Source: Paractinoplanes bogorensis | GTDB lineage: Bacteria; Actinomycetota; Actinomycetes; Mycobacteriales; Micromonosporaceae | NCBI RefSeq assembly: GCF_018829635.1 | Contig: NZ_JAHKKG010000006.1 | Span: forward strand, 620,001 to 684,000 | Reading direction: 5' to 3' | Length of the DNA: 64,000 nucleotides | Shown here: piece by piece, positions 16,910 through 24,351 of the stretch | Numbering within the stretch: position 1 is the first letter of the stretch | Layout: each line of letters begins with the position of its first letter | Translations under genes and position numbers: made by a program | Notes under the pieces: generated by a model | Told to the model about the DNA's origin: nothing | Database searches by the model: none | What the model saw: the letters and a program-made list of their open reading frames with translations, nothing else

Positions 16910-17617
16910 GTGTTCTCGCCCCAAGGTCCGAGCCTGCGCGAGCTGACCGTGCAGGCGCTGTCGTCGGTCGAGCGCGGCTACGACCTGCTGGCCCCGAAAT
17001 TCGATCACACCCCCTTCCGGACGCCGGTGAGCATCCTCGACGCGACCACGGCGGCGCTGGCGGCTCGCGGTCCGTTCGCGGCCGGGCTCGACGTGTGCTG
17101 CGGCACCGGGGCCGGGCTCGGCGTGCTCGAGTCGGTGGTCGACGGGCGGGTGGCCGGCGTCGACTTCAGCGCGGGCATGCTCGACCAGGCGCGCCGGGCG
17201 CATCCGGGGGCCGAGTTGCGGCGGGGTGACGTACGAAAGCTGGAATTCGACGCCGAGTTCGACCTGGCCGTCACCTTCGGCGCGCTGGGCCACTTTCTGC
17301 CCGCGGAACGTCCGGCCGTCTTCGCCGGCGTCTACCGCGCCCTACGTCCGGGCGGGTTGTTCGCCTTCCCGATCAACGAACCGCCGTCGGTGGCCTCGGT
17401 CGCGCACTGGGTCATGCTGGGCTTCGACACGGTGATGCGGGTGCGCAACTTCGTGTGGCGGCCGCCCTTCGTCATGTACTACCGGATCACCGGGGTGGCC
17501 GCGCTGACCGCCGACCTGGCCGCGGCCGGCTTCACCGTCGGCACCGAGCCGTTGCCCGCGCTGGGCAACCTGGCCAGCGGCGGCCCCCGTTTCCGCATGG
17601 TGCTGGCCCGCAAATGA
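16910..17617 (+). CDS. Class I SAM-dependent methyltransferase
   Basis: Protein of 235 residues from GTG 16910. After an ERGYDLLAPKFDHTPFRTP start it has motif I LDVCCGTGAGLGVLE, acidic VAGVDFSAGMLDQARRAHP (motif II), RGDVRKLEF and LAVTFGALGHF (post-motif), consistent with Methyltransf_11/25. Substrate unknown. It is the first of three translationally coupled genes. Confidence 0.9.
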   Translation: MFSPQGPSLRELTVQALSSVERGYDLLAPKFDHTPFRTPVSILDATTAALAARGPFAAGLDVCCGTGAGLGVLESVVDGRVAGVDFSAGMLDQARRAHPGAELRRGDVRKLEFDAEFDLAVTFGALGHFLPAERPAVFAGVYRALRPGGLFAFPINEPPSVASVAHWVMLGFDTVMRVRNFVWRPPFVMYYRITGVAALTADLAAAGFTVGTEPLPALGNLASGGPRFRMVLARK

Positions 17618-17853
17618 CCGTCAGCTTCCTCAACGCGACGGACTGGTACGACTCGGACCAGGCGGCGTTCGCGCTGGCGGTCGCCCTGGGTGCCATGCCG
17701 TCGGACAGCTTTGCCGTCAACAAGTGGATCTTCTGGACGGACAATCCCGTCGGCACCGGACTTCACCAGGCGCTGCTGGCCCTGGCCGCCGGCGGCCTGA
17801 TCGAACACGACGAGCAGGAGGACCGGTTCCGCCGGTCTACGATGAGCTCGTGA
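17614..17853 (+). CDS. Small unknown protein, 79 residues
   Basis: ATG overlaps the methyltransferase stop (ATGA), and its own TGA overlaps the next GTG. Sequence begins TVSFLNATDWYDSDQAAFALAVALGAMPSDSF and includes a mid-section NKWIFWTDNPVGTGLHQALLALAAGGLIEHDEQ. Soluble, mixed alpha-helical, no recognised family. Coupling on both sides is the main evidence that it is real. Confidence 0.65.
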   Translation: MTVSFLNATDWYDSDQAAFALAVALGAMPSDSFAVNKWIFWTDNPVGTGLHQALLALAAGGLIEHDEQEDRFRRSTMSS

Positions 17854-18074
17854 GCCCCCGGAGCACCAGAGTCCTGATCGGCGCCGCGTCGACCGTGGTG
17901 CTGACGGCGATCGGTCTGCGGGCGTTCGTGTTCGACGAGCGGCCGGGATGGGACATCGCGCTCTGGGCCGTGCAGGGCGTAGCTATGGCCACCGTGTTGC
18001 TGCTCTGGCGGCGCCTTGACGGCCCCCGCGAACGCCGCGGTGTCGACATGAAGGCCAAACGCCTGCACTGGTAG
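17850..18074 (+). CDS. Small two-helix membrane protein, 74 residues
   Basis: GTG start overlaps the preceding stop (GTGA). Two hydrophobic helices (VLIGAASTVVLTAIGLRAF and WDIALWAVQGVAMATVLLLW) and a basic C-terminus RERRGVDMKAKRLHW. No family recognised. It is probably the last gene of the methyltransferase operon. Confidence 0.6.
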   Translation: MSPRSTRVLIGAASTVVLTAIGLRAFVFDERPGWDIALWAVQGVAMATVLLLWRRLDGPRERRGVDMKAKRLHW

Positions 18075-18130
18075 CGCACGGCTTGCCGCGGCTCTGGGCG
18101 CGACTGGCCGGCCGGGTAATCTGCCGGATC

Positions 18131-18748
18131 ATGAACGGCCGGATCTGGTTTCCTGGTAACCCGTGGCCGGACGGTCATCGGGTCGACGAGTTCGAGTGGG
18201 CGGGACGGCTCGACGATCTCGGTCAGTTGTGGTTCGACCTGAGCCTCCGGACGGCCGACTACGACGAGGCGGGCGACCCGGGGCCGGACGACCGGCCCGA
18301 TTGGGAATCTCCGATCGTCTGGAACAACTACCACCGGTGCCGGATCTCGTCGACGTTCTGGGGAGAGGCGACCGGGGTGCTCGCCGCGACGCCGGGTCGC
18401 CCGTTCCGGATCGCCGACCCGCAGCCGCAGCGGCTGGCGGCCGACCCGCTGCCGATCGAAGACCTGGACGCCGATCCGGCCTTCCACGTCTATCTCCTCG
18501 GACATGACTCGGTCGCCGAGCACACGATCACCTTCACCGCGGACGCCGACGGCAGCCACCGCATCGACTGGACCGGTCGGGTCGCCCTGACCTACGCGGG
18601 CGACGAGACGTTCCGCTACGAGTTCCGGGCCGAGATCCACGGCGCCCGTCTGACGCAGGTGACGGCCTCCGCCGGGGCAGAGGGACAGCTGTCGCACCTC
18701 CTGGACGTGCCCGCGGAGCAGGCGGCGTCCCTCTTGGCGACCGTCTGA
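18131..18748 (+). CDS. Hypothetical soluble protein, 205 residues
   Basis: I start at ATG 18131 (NGRIWFPGNPWPDGHRVDEFEWAGRLDDLGQLWFDLSLRTADY); an in-frame start 16 codons earlier adds only basic residues. The composition (W, D and F rich, beta-strand pattern, ending in a helix EQAASLLATV) looks like a conserved actinobacterial cytosolic protein, but I cannot assign a family or function. Confidence 0.7.
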   Translation: MNGRIWFPGNPWPDGHRVDEFEWAGRLDDLGQLWFDLSLRTADYDEAGDPGPDDRPDWESPIVWNNYHRCRISSTFWGEATGVLAATPGRPFRIADPQPQRLAADPLPIEDLDADPAFHVYLLGHDSVAEHTITFTADADGSHRIDWTGRVALTYAGDETFRYEFRAEIHGARLTQVTASAGAEGQLSHLLDVPAEQAASLLATV

Positions 18749-18818
18749 GTTTGTGATTCCGTCCGGGCGCTGCGATGCCGTTGGCGTGACCGGGTCGGTG
18801 GTGCTGCGAACTCGCGCC

Positions 18819-18970
18819 CGGTCTGCTCTCCGGTCAGGGCGGGTCGTCAGGTGGGCGGGGCGACCCGCCCGGTCTGCTTTCCGGTCCGGGCGGGCGTCAG
18901 GCGTGCGGGACGACGGCGGGCCGTCAGGCGAGCGGGGCGACCCGCCGGTCTGCTCTCCGGTCCGGGCGGG
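18819..18970. repeat. GC-rich short direct repeats in intergenic region
   Basis: The phrase CGGTCTGCTyTCCGGTC occurs at about 18819, 18870 and 18946, each followed by mGGGCGGG and interspersed with GTCAGGCGwGCGGGrCGAC units. The block fills the 225-base space between a plus-strand hypothetical gene and the minus-strand SnoaL gene. No gene was seen in it. Confidence 0.6.
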
Positions 18971-18973
18971 CCG

Positions 18974-19324
18974 TCAGGCGAGCGGGACGACGTAGGAGTC
19001 GACGCGGGCGATGCGGCCGTCGCGGAAGGTGAACAGGTCGTTGAACGCGAACCGGAACGGCCCGTGCTCGACGCTCACGCCGCGGCCCTCGCCGGTCGTC
19101 ACCACGACCGGGCCGTCCTCGAACACGCGCTGCACGTCGAGGGCGGGGCTGCCGGTGAAGCCCGGGTTCTCGATCTCACCGTCGAACTCGGTCTTGCCCC
19201 GGGTGGTGCGGTGGCCGTGGATGACCCACTCGACGTCGTCGGTGAGGGTGGCCAGGATGCGCGGGTGGTCGCTGGTGCGGAAGCCGGCGAAGTATTCGAG
19301 TACGAGGTCGCGCTGAGTCATCAT
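18974..19324 (-). CDS. SnoaL-like / NTF2-like protein
   Basis: About 115 residues. Two ATGs in tandem (19324, 19321); the first overlaps the stop of the SRPBCC gene and GGAGAA precedes them. The sequence TQRDLVLEYFAGFRTSDHPRILATLTDDVEWVIHG...FRFAFNDLFTFRDGRIARVDSYV is a standard cone-shaped SnoaL-like fold (polyketide cyclase/ketosteroid isomerase relatives). It is the distal gene of the ArsR operon. Whether it is catalytic is unknown. Confidence 0.85.
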   Translation of the reverse strand: MMTQRDLVLEYFAGFRTSDHPRILATLTDDVEWVIHGHRTTRGKTEFDGEIENPGFTGSPALDVQRVFEDGPVVVTTGEGRGVSVEHGPFRFAFNDLFTFRDGRIARVDSYVVPLA

Positions 19325-19746
19325 TTCTCCAGGTAATCGGCGAGGGCGTCGAGAATGGACGCGAGTCCGTCGGCGGCCTGCGCGGTCTGCAGTTCGGGCG
19401 GGAGCTTGCGCTGATGCACGGTGAGATGTGTGCCGCTGGGGGAGCGGCGCAGCGAGACGGTCGTGCGCAGCCCGGTGACCGGTTCGTCGAAGACGAGCTC
19501 GCGCGGCGGATCGATGCCGACGTAGACGAAACGCAGCCGGCGGCCTCCCAGCGTGTCGAGCGCGAACGACCCACCCGGACGCAGGTCGACGGTCACCGAT
19601 TCCGGCGGCACGACGGCGTGCGAACCGCCCCAGAAGGCCGCGATGCCCGTCGCCGTGGTGAACGCGGTCCACACCCGCTCGGGTGTCGCGTCGAGGTGCC
19701 GCTCGGCGATGAGCTCGTCACCCCGGCGGCGCGAGCGGGCGGTCAC
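19321..19746 (-). CDS. SRPBCC / AHSA1-domain protein
   Basis: Protein of 141 residues, GTG start overlapping the stop of the small Pro/Ala-rich frame upstream. Pattern IAERHLDATPERVWTAFTTATGIAAFWGG...VDLRPGGSFALDT...GTHLTVHQRKLP...GLASILDALADYLEK is the activator-of-Hsp90 C-terminal/START-like fold commonly encoded next to ArsR repressors. Ligand unknown. Confidence 0.88.
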   Translation of the reverse strand: MTARSRRRGDELIAERHLDATPERVWTAFTTATGIAAFWGGSHAVVPPESVTVDLRPGGSFALDTLGGRRLRFVYVGIDPPRELVFDEPVTGLRTTVSLRRSPSGTHLTVHQRKLPPELQTAQAADGLASILDALADYLEK

Positions 19747-19943
19747 GGGCGATCCCCGAAGCGCGATCCGGCACCGACGGCGAGCGGTCCGTCCACGGCT
19801 GGTGCTGCTGGTAAGTGAGTACTCACTAATGGCAGGGCGGCGGGCGGTTCGTCTGCGGCTGGTGCTGCTGGTAAGTGAGTACTCACTAATGGCAGGGCGG
19901 CGGGCGGTCCGTCCGGTGAGTGAGCGCTTGCTGACGCCGTCAC
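19743..19943 (-). CDS. Repeat-containing Pro/Ala-rich small frame coupled on both sides
   Basis: 66 codons. The GTG start overlaps the ArsR stop and its TGA overlaps the SRPBCC start, each as GTGA, so the frame fits exactly between two genes. The product holds two copies of a 20-residue unit around PPAALPLVSTHLPAAPA, encoded by the 60-bp DNA duplication. Composition is low-complexity; no fold is expected. It may be a real linker-like peptide, a translational bridge, or just an open frame over a repeat insertion. Confidence 0.4.
   Translation of the reverse strand: MTASASAHSPDGPPAALPLVSTHLPAAPAADEPPAALPLVSTHLPAAPAVDGPLAVGAGSRFGDRP
19785..19917. repeat. 60-bp tandem duplication with internal palindrome
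   Basis: Bases 19801-19847 recur at 19861-19907 without change, and similarity extends to both sides (about 2.2 copies of a 60-bp unit). Each unit carries the perfect palindrome AGTGAGTACTCACT at 19814-19827 and 19874-19887. Confidence 0.85.
19814..19887. promoter_or_regulatory. Two identical 14-bp palindromes, operator-like
   Basis: AGTGAGTACTCACT is fully symmetric and of the size and composition of TetR-type operators. Its two copies are exactly 60 bp apart and sit inside the ArsR operon, ahead of the SRPBCC and SnoaL genes. They could allow separate control of these two genes. The binding protein is unknown. Confidence 0.4.
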
Positions 19944-20260
19944 GGCTCGTCCGACAAGTGCTGGGCCAGGGTGTCCAGGCGGTCGTCCCAGGCCCGGCGC
20001 TGCTCGTCGACCCAGCCGCCGAGCAGCGCCAGCTGGTCGACCCGCAGGCGGCAGTGCCGGCGGTTGCCGTCGCGTCGCTGCTCGACCAGGCCGCTGCGGC
20101 GCAGCACCCCGACGTGGTGCGAGATGGCCTGCTGGGTCAGCGCGAACGGCTCGGCCAGCTCGCTCACCGTGGCATCCCCGTGGGCGAGCCGGCCGACCAG
20201 GGAACGCCGCACCGGGTCGGCCAGTGCGGCGAACACCGCGTCGAGATCAGGCTGGGTCAC
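19940..20260 (-). CDS. ArsR-family transcriptional regulator
   Basis: Protein of 106 residues: FAALADPVRRSLVGRLAHGDATVSELAEPFALTQQAISHHVGVLRRSGLVEQRRDGNRRHCRL is a classic ArsR winged helix. No metal-binding Cys pair, so it belongs to the non-metal subgroup that is usually encoded with SRPBCC proteins. First gene of a four-frame operon and probably its autorepressor. Confidence 0.92.
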   Translation of the reverse strand: MTQPDLDAVFAALADPVRRSLVGRLAHGDATVSELAEPFALTQQAISHHVGVLRRSGLVEQRRDGNRRHCRLRVDQLALLGGWVDEQRRAWDDRLDTLAQHLSDEP

Positions 20261-20274
20261 GCGGCCACGCTAAC

Positions 20275-20290
20275 ACAAGCGAACGTTTGT
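20275..20290 (-). promoter_or_regulatory. Candidate ArsR operator
   Basis: An imperfect palindrome, ACAAGCGAACGTTTGT, lies 14 bases before the ArsR start in the short space to the sulfatase gene end. Its outer ACAA/TTGT arms are exact. Confidence 0.4.
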
Positions 20291-20299
20291 ATATAGAGG

Positions 20300-22243
20300 T
20301 CAGCGACGCCGTACGGCAAAACGCTCCAGAGTCACGTTCCCACCGTCGACGCGGGTGCCGAAGCCGTATCGGAACTGGGACAGCGCCGATGGCGGCAGCC
20401 AGCGCCCGAAGTCGACGGTGAACAGGTACTGCCAGGTGCCACCGGCGGCGATCGCATAGCCGGTCAGCTCGTCGCGGTGCAGCACGCAGGCGAGGCGCGC
20501 GTTCGGGCCGGGGTAGCTGATCTTCTGGTCCAGCTGGGTGATCCGCTGCGTCATCAGAACACCGTTTACCCGTACGTCGTACCCCGCGCGCCTGAGTTTG
20601 TGGTTGTAGACGGCCAGCAGGTAGTTCTGCGCGTCCTGAACCAGCCCGGCGAACAGCGCGCCGGATGTCGGGTGCGACCGCTGGGTCAGGATCACGGCCG
20701 CCGGCGAATCGGTGACCGGGGTGGTCGATCGGAACAGCGCGAAAGCCGGAGAGCCGCCCGCCGACACGGTGAGCAAGCCGTTGGAGGCCTGCACCGAACC
20801 GGGCCGGTTCTCCGGTGCGGGCGACAGGATCGACCAACTGCCCAGGCCGCCGCTGAACTCCTCCTCCAGCACCAGGCCCGGAAAATTGGCCGGAGTGGGT
20901 GCGGGCGGGATCAGGTCGACGTCGCGCAGGTGGGCGTCGAGCGCGGCGTTCAGCGACTGCACCTGGGCGGGCTGCTGCGCGGCCAGGTCGGTCGTCTCGC
21001 CCGGGTCGGCGACCAGGTCGAACAGTTCGGTCCGCCCGTCGTGCAGATAGCGCAGCAGCTTGTACCGGCCCCGGCGCACCGAAGCGGTCGGCGCCCCCGG
21101 GTTGTGCCAGTGCGGATAGAACCAGAACAGCGAGTCCCGGGCCGGCGCCGCCCCGCCGGTGAGCAGCCCGGCGAAGCTGGCCCCGTCGAGCTGCTGCGCG
21201 GGCGGGCGGGCGACCCCGGCCGTATCGAGAATCGTCGGCATGAAGTCGACGGTGCTGAACGGGGTGTCGACCACTCGGCCGCCGGCGCCCTGCGGGTGAT
21301 AGGCGATCATCGGGACACGTACGCCACCCTCGTACAGGGTCGCCTTGGCCCCTCGCAGTGGGGTGCTGGTCGCCACGCCGCTGTCCCCGCCGTTGTCGGA
21401 GAGCAGCAGGATCACGGTGTTGCCGGCGATGCCGAGCTCGGTCAGCTTGGCCCGGATCGCGCCGACACCGTCGTCGATCACCTCGAGCATGGCGGCGAGT
21501 TTCGGGTTGGTGCCGCCGGGTTTCGCCGCGTACTTGTCGATCAGCGCCTGAGGAGCGTCCAACGTGACGTGTGTGGCGTAGTGGGCCAGGTAGAGGAAGA
21601 ACGGCGTACCGGCCTGGTGGGCCCGGCTGATGAAGTCGACCGCCTCCAGGTTGAGCCGGTCGACCAGATACTCGTCCGGCTTGCGCTGCGGCAGATCGGG
21701 CAGCATGAAGTACGGCCACCAGTAGTCGCCGCCCGCGATGTACTTCTGCTCCGACGCGATGACCTCGTCGAACCCGTGCGACCAGGGGTTACCGGGCCGC
21801 GTCCGGACGTCCCCCGTGTACGTCTCGGTCAGGTGCCACTTGCCGATCAGCCCGGTGCGATAGCCCGCGCCCCGCAACGTCTCGGGCAGCGTCGTGTGAC
21901 TGGCCGGCAGAAAGTTGTCGCCGTCCGGTCCGAGATATTCGGTGATTCCCGTACGGGCCGGCCACTGCCCGGTCATGATGCTGGCCCGCGTCGGCGAGCA
22001 CACCGGCGCGGCCGTATACCCGTTGGTGAACCGGATCCCGTCCGCGGCGAGCCGATCCATGTGCGGCGTCTCGTTGAACGTGTTGCCGTAACAGCCCAGC
22101 TCCCGCCGGGCGAGATCATCAATGAGCACGACCACGACGTTCGGCTTGGCTGCTGCTTTGTGGCCTTGGAAGGCCAGCCCGGCTGCACCCACCGCACCCG
22201 CACCGCGCAGCAGCTGCCGCCGGTCGATCCGCAAACCTGTCAC
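20300..22243 (-). CDS. Tat-exported Cys-type sulfatase
   Basis: Protein of 647 residues from GTG. N-terminus IDRRQLLRGAG is a twin-arginine signal. The alkaline-phosphatase-like sulfatase domain shows VVVVLIDDL (metal Asp pair) and the formylglycine motif CSPTRAS (Cys82), with further GKWHL and NGGDSG-like metal loops. The domain ends near residue 445; a ~200-residue C-terminal beta-rich domain (concanavalin/LamG-like) follows, perhaps for substrate binding. It should cleave sulfate esters outside the cell once Cys82 is converted to formylglycine. No maturase gene (FGE or radical SAM) lies in the window. Confidence 0.92.
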   Translation of the reverse strand: MTGLRIDRRQLLRGAGAVGAAGLAFQGHKAAAKPNVVVVLIDDLARRELGCYGNTFNETPHMDRLAADGIRFTNGYTAAPVCSPTRASIMTGQWPARTGITEYLGPDGDNFLPASHTTLPETLRGAGYRTGLIGKWHLTETYTGDVRTRPGNPWSHGFDEVIASEQKYIAGGDYWWPYFMLPDLPQRKPDEYLVDRLNLEAVDFISRAHQAGTPFFLYLAHYATHVTLDAPQALIDKYAAKPGGTNPKLAAMLEVIDDGVGAIRAKLTELGIAGNTVILLLSDNGGDSGVATSTPLRGAKATLYEGGVRVPMIAYHPQGAGGRVVDTPFSTVDFMPTILDTAGVARPPAQQLDGASFAGLLTGGAAPARDSLFWFYPHWHNPGAPTASVRRGRYKLLRYLHDGRTELFDLVADPGETTDLAAQQPAQVQSLNAALDAHLRDVDLIPPAPTPANFPGLVLEEEFSGGLGSWSILSPAPENRPGSVQASNGLLTVSAGGSPAFALFRSTTPVTDSPAAVILTQRSHPTSGALFAGLVQDAQNYLLAVYNHKLRRAGYDVRVNGVLMTQRITQLDQKISYPGPNARLACVLHRDELTGYAIAAGGTWQYLFTVDFGRWLPPSALSQFRYGFGTRVDGGNVTLERFAVRRR

Positions 22244-22292
22244 GGCTCCGACGCTAGGCGCCGGAATTCTGTCCGTCGATACCCGTCAATAT

Positions 22293-22904
22293 TTAGTCGA
22301 CCAGGGCCACGTACAGCGGCGACCCGAGCAGCACCCGCTCGCCGTCCGGTCCGGGCTCGTCGAGCAGCCGTTTGGCCACGAATTCCATTGTCTGCTCAGG
22401 ACCGCGAAGAGCATCAGTCGTTTCCCGTACGGCCGCAGGCGCCTCGATGCCGTCGACCCGTGTGATGCCGTCGAGCAGGGACGGCAGCATGGACCGCCCG
22501 ATCGGAAGCGGCTGCGGTTCGGGGCCGGGTGGCGTCCCGAAGACGTGCGCGCGCGACCCGCCCAGCCCGAGCACGGTCTTGCCCGCGCGCCCGCCGAAGT
22601 AGACCATCGGGAACCCGTCGGCGCCCACGGTCGGCCCCCAGCGCAACGGCATCAGCCCACCGAAGAACTGCCCCGGCTCCTCGACGGTCCCGAGGTCGCC
22701 GTAGTCGTTCAGGTAGCGCACAACCTGATCGAGCCGGGCCGTGCGCTCGGCCCCGGCCAGCGTTTCGGCACCCCGCTTGGCGGTCAGGAACTTGAGCCCG
22801 AGCCCGACCTCCGAGGTGCGTTTGCGCAGAGCCTCGGGCTTGATCTGCTGCAGCAGCATCTCGACCTTGGCGTCACTGATGTAGACGAAATACCGGAACG
22901 ACAT
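22293..22904 (-). CDS. Conserved hypothetical protein (DUF7019-like)
   Basis: Protein of 203 residues; ATG 22904 has AAGGGG six bases upstream, better than an in-frame GTG farther up. Starts SFRYFVYISDAKVEMLLQQI and contains GRAGKTVLGLGGSRAHVFG and EQTMEFVAKRLLDEP...VLLGSPLYVALVD. I recall a similar actinobacterial family (DUF7019/SAVMC3_10250-type) with the same start and end, but its function is unknown. Soluble, no signal peptide. Confidence 0.75.
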   Translation of the reverse strand: MSFRYFVYISDAKVEMLLQQIKPEALRKRTSEVGLGLKFLTAKRGAETLAGAERTARLDQVVRYLNDYGDLGTVEEPGQFFGGLMPLRWGPTVGADGFPMVYFGGRAGKTVLGLGGSRAHVFGTPPGPEPQPLPIGRSMLPSLLDGITRVDGIEAPAAVRETTDALRGPEQTMEFVAKRLLDEPGPDGERVLLGSPLYVALVD

Positions 22905-23051
22905 GCATCCCCTTCCGCGGACCTCCATCGTCCCATCCGCGATCCAGTTTTTGTCCAGGGCCGGTCCAGGCTTCGGCCGCCCACCGAGCGCCCCGCCCGC
23001 GACGCCCGTACTGCCCGGTGTCGATCCATCACCCCCCGGTCGGAGGACCCC

Positions 23052-23423
23052 ATGCGCAGAACAGTGCTCGTAGCAGTCACGATCGCCGGCGTAGCCCTGC
23101 CCCTGGCGGCCGGCACCGCCCTGGCCACGGCCAAGGACTCCCGCACGTCATCCAACGGCTTCGAGATCGAGATCGACCCCGAGCTGGACGCGAAGTTCGG
23201 CCCCCGCCCGGTCAACGCCGTACGGGCGGCCGCCATCATCACCCAGCGCTTCCCCGGCGCGCGGGTGCTGGAGGCCGAGCTGGACGAGCGCAACGGCGGC
23301 CCGATCTGGGAGATGGAGTTCGCCCTGAACGGCCGCGAGCGAGAGGCCGACGTGGACGCGGTGACGGGCGCCATCCTCGGCAGCGGTTCCTCCTCGGACG
23401 AGGACGAGGACGACGACGACTGA
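23052..23423 (+). CDS. Secreted PepSY-domain protein with acidic tail
   Basis: Protein of 123 residues with GGAGG six bases before the ATG. Signal peptide (MRRTVLVAVTIAGVALPLAAGTALA) then a PepSY-like core: VRAAAIITQRFPGARVLEAELDERNGGPIWEMEFALNGREREADVDAVTGAILG. The last ~13 residues are almost all Asp, Glu and Ser. PepSY proteins are thought to modulate proteases or metal chemistry at the cell surface; the acidic tail could bind cations. Confidence 0.85.
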   Translation: MRRTVLVAVTIAGVALPLAAGTALATAKDSRTSSNGFEIEIDPELDAKFGPRPVNAVRAAAIITQRFPGARVLEAELDERNGGPIWEMEFALNGREREADVDAVTGAILGSGSSSDEDEDDDD

Positions 23424-23444
23424 GCTGCCGCAACGATGTGACGG

Positions 23445-23723
23445 TCACTCCCACTGCCGGCGTTGTTCGCGCTCCCTCGTGTACTGGCGGAAATACCTCT
23501 CGGCCATGCCCTTGCGGATCGCGCGGAACAACGCCGTCAGGATCAGCACACCGCCCGCGACGGCCAGCAGGATCCACAGTCCGGGAACGCCCCACAGATC
23601 GGGCCACCACAGCCAGGGCTGAGCCAGCACCACGCCGCCGACGGCCAGCCCGGCGATGACGCGCAGGCTGTATTCCATGGGAACGAAGATCTCGGCGAGC
23701 CGATCACCCTCCGGCCACGTCAT
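23445..23723 (-). CDS. Small two-helix membrane protein
   Basis: 92 residues from ATG 23723, preceded by GGAAGGGA. Two transmembrane helices (RVIAGLAVGGVVLAQPWLWW and WILLAVAGGVLILTALFRAI) and a basic C-terminal tail AERYFRQYTREREQRRQWE. No recognised family. An in-frame GTG 12 codons earlier is less likely. Confidence 0.6.
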   Translation of the reverse strand: MTWPEGDRLAEIFVPMEYSLRVIAGLAVGGVVLAQPWLWWPDLWGVPGLWILLAVAGGVLILTALFRAIRKGMAERYFRQYTREREQRRQWE

Positions 23724-23870
23724 GGCTGGTTCCCTTCCGGCGACTCGGTAGCCCGGCACACGCCTTCAGTGTCCTCCGTCGATGCCGGGACCGGCACCCC
23801 CTTCATGCGTGTCCGGACGGAGACCGTCTCTGAGGATTTCCGGTGGAGACAAGCGCCACCACGGAATCGG

Positions 23871-23899
23871 TTGCCGTGGGCGGCGGGCGTTGCGATGCT
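23871..23899 (+). promoter_or_regulatory. Candidate promoter of riboswitch-controlled exporter
   Basis: TTGCCG (23871-23876), 17 bases, then GATGCT (23894-23899). Transcription would start some 15-20 bases before the riboswitch core. A 6-bp hairpin GAGTCC/GGACTC lies at 23908-23923. Boxes are weak; assignment is by position. Confidence 0.35.
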
Positions 23900-23923
23900 G
23901 GTGGGGTGAGTCCGGACGGACTC

Positions 23924-23965
23924 CCGGACGAGCGGTGCCGTACCCGGTCAGCGACAAGACGGCGC
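23924..23965 (+). ncRNA. Guanidine-III (ykkC-III) riboswitch
   Basis: The segment CCGGACGAG...GTGCCGTACCCGGTCAG.GACAAGACGGCGC follows the conserved guanidine-III aptamer as I know it from Thermobifida fusca, with only an inserted base or two and the same two pairing halves (CCGG with CCGG; GCGCC/GGCGC-type helix forming the pseudoknot). It ends 15 bases before the ATG of a Gdx-type exporter, and the ribosome site AGGAG (23970-23974) directly follows, so ligand binding should expose translation. Confidence 0.88.
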
Positions 23966-23980
23966 TAACAGGAGACTGTC

Positions 23981-24295
23981 ATGTCCTGGCTTGTTCTTAT
24001 CGCGTCCGGTGTGCTCGAGGCCGTCTGGGCCACTGCCCTCGGCAAGTCTGAAGGGTTCACCCGGGTTCAGCCCACCGTCATCTTCGGGGTGGCCATCGTG
24101 GCCAGCATGGGTGGGCTCGCCTTCGCCATGCGTGATCTGCCCGTCGGCACCGCCTATGCCGTGTGGGTCGGTGTCGGTGCGGTGCTGACCGTGGCCTACG
24201 CCATGATCACCGGGGCCGAATCTGTTTCGGTGGTGAAGATTCTGCTGCTCACCGGCATCATCGGCTGTGTGGCCGGCCTCAAGTTCCTGCACTGA
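23981..24295 (+). CDS. gdx: SMR-family guanidinium exporter (Gdx/SugE type)
   Basis: Protein of 104 residues with four helices. The essential Glu is in SGVLEAVWATALGKSEGF (Glu13), and GTAYAVWVGVGAV matches the Gdx/SugE signature rather than EmrE-type multidrug pumps. It works as an antiparallel dimer exchanging guanidinium for protons in the cytoplasmic membrane. The guanidine-III riboswitch upstream strongly supports guanidinium as substrate. Ribosome site AGGAGA precedes the ATG by six bases. Confidence 0.93.
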   Translation: MSWLVLIASGVLEAVWATALGKSEGFTRVQPTVIFGVAIVASMGGLAFAMRDLPVGTAYAVWVGVGAVLTVAYAMITGAESVSVVKILLLTGIIGCVAGLKFLH

Positions 24296-24351
24296 GCTTG
24301 ACCTGATCGAGCAGAATGGGACGGATCCGGGCACCGGCGGAAGGGCGGCTC

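Noticed and set aside
19743-19943. Insertion-sequence remnant as cause of the 60-bp duplication
   Set aside because: No terminal inverted repeats, target duplication or transposase remnant were found.
23900-23923. Guanidine-II (mini-ykkC) hairpins upstream of gdx
   Set aside because: The GAGTCC/GGACTC hairpin does not present an ACGR loop and there is no second copy; the guanidine-III pattern just downstream fits far better.
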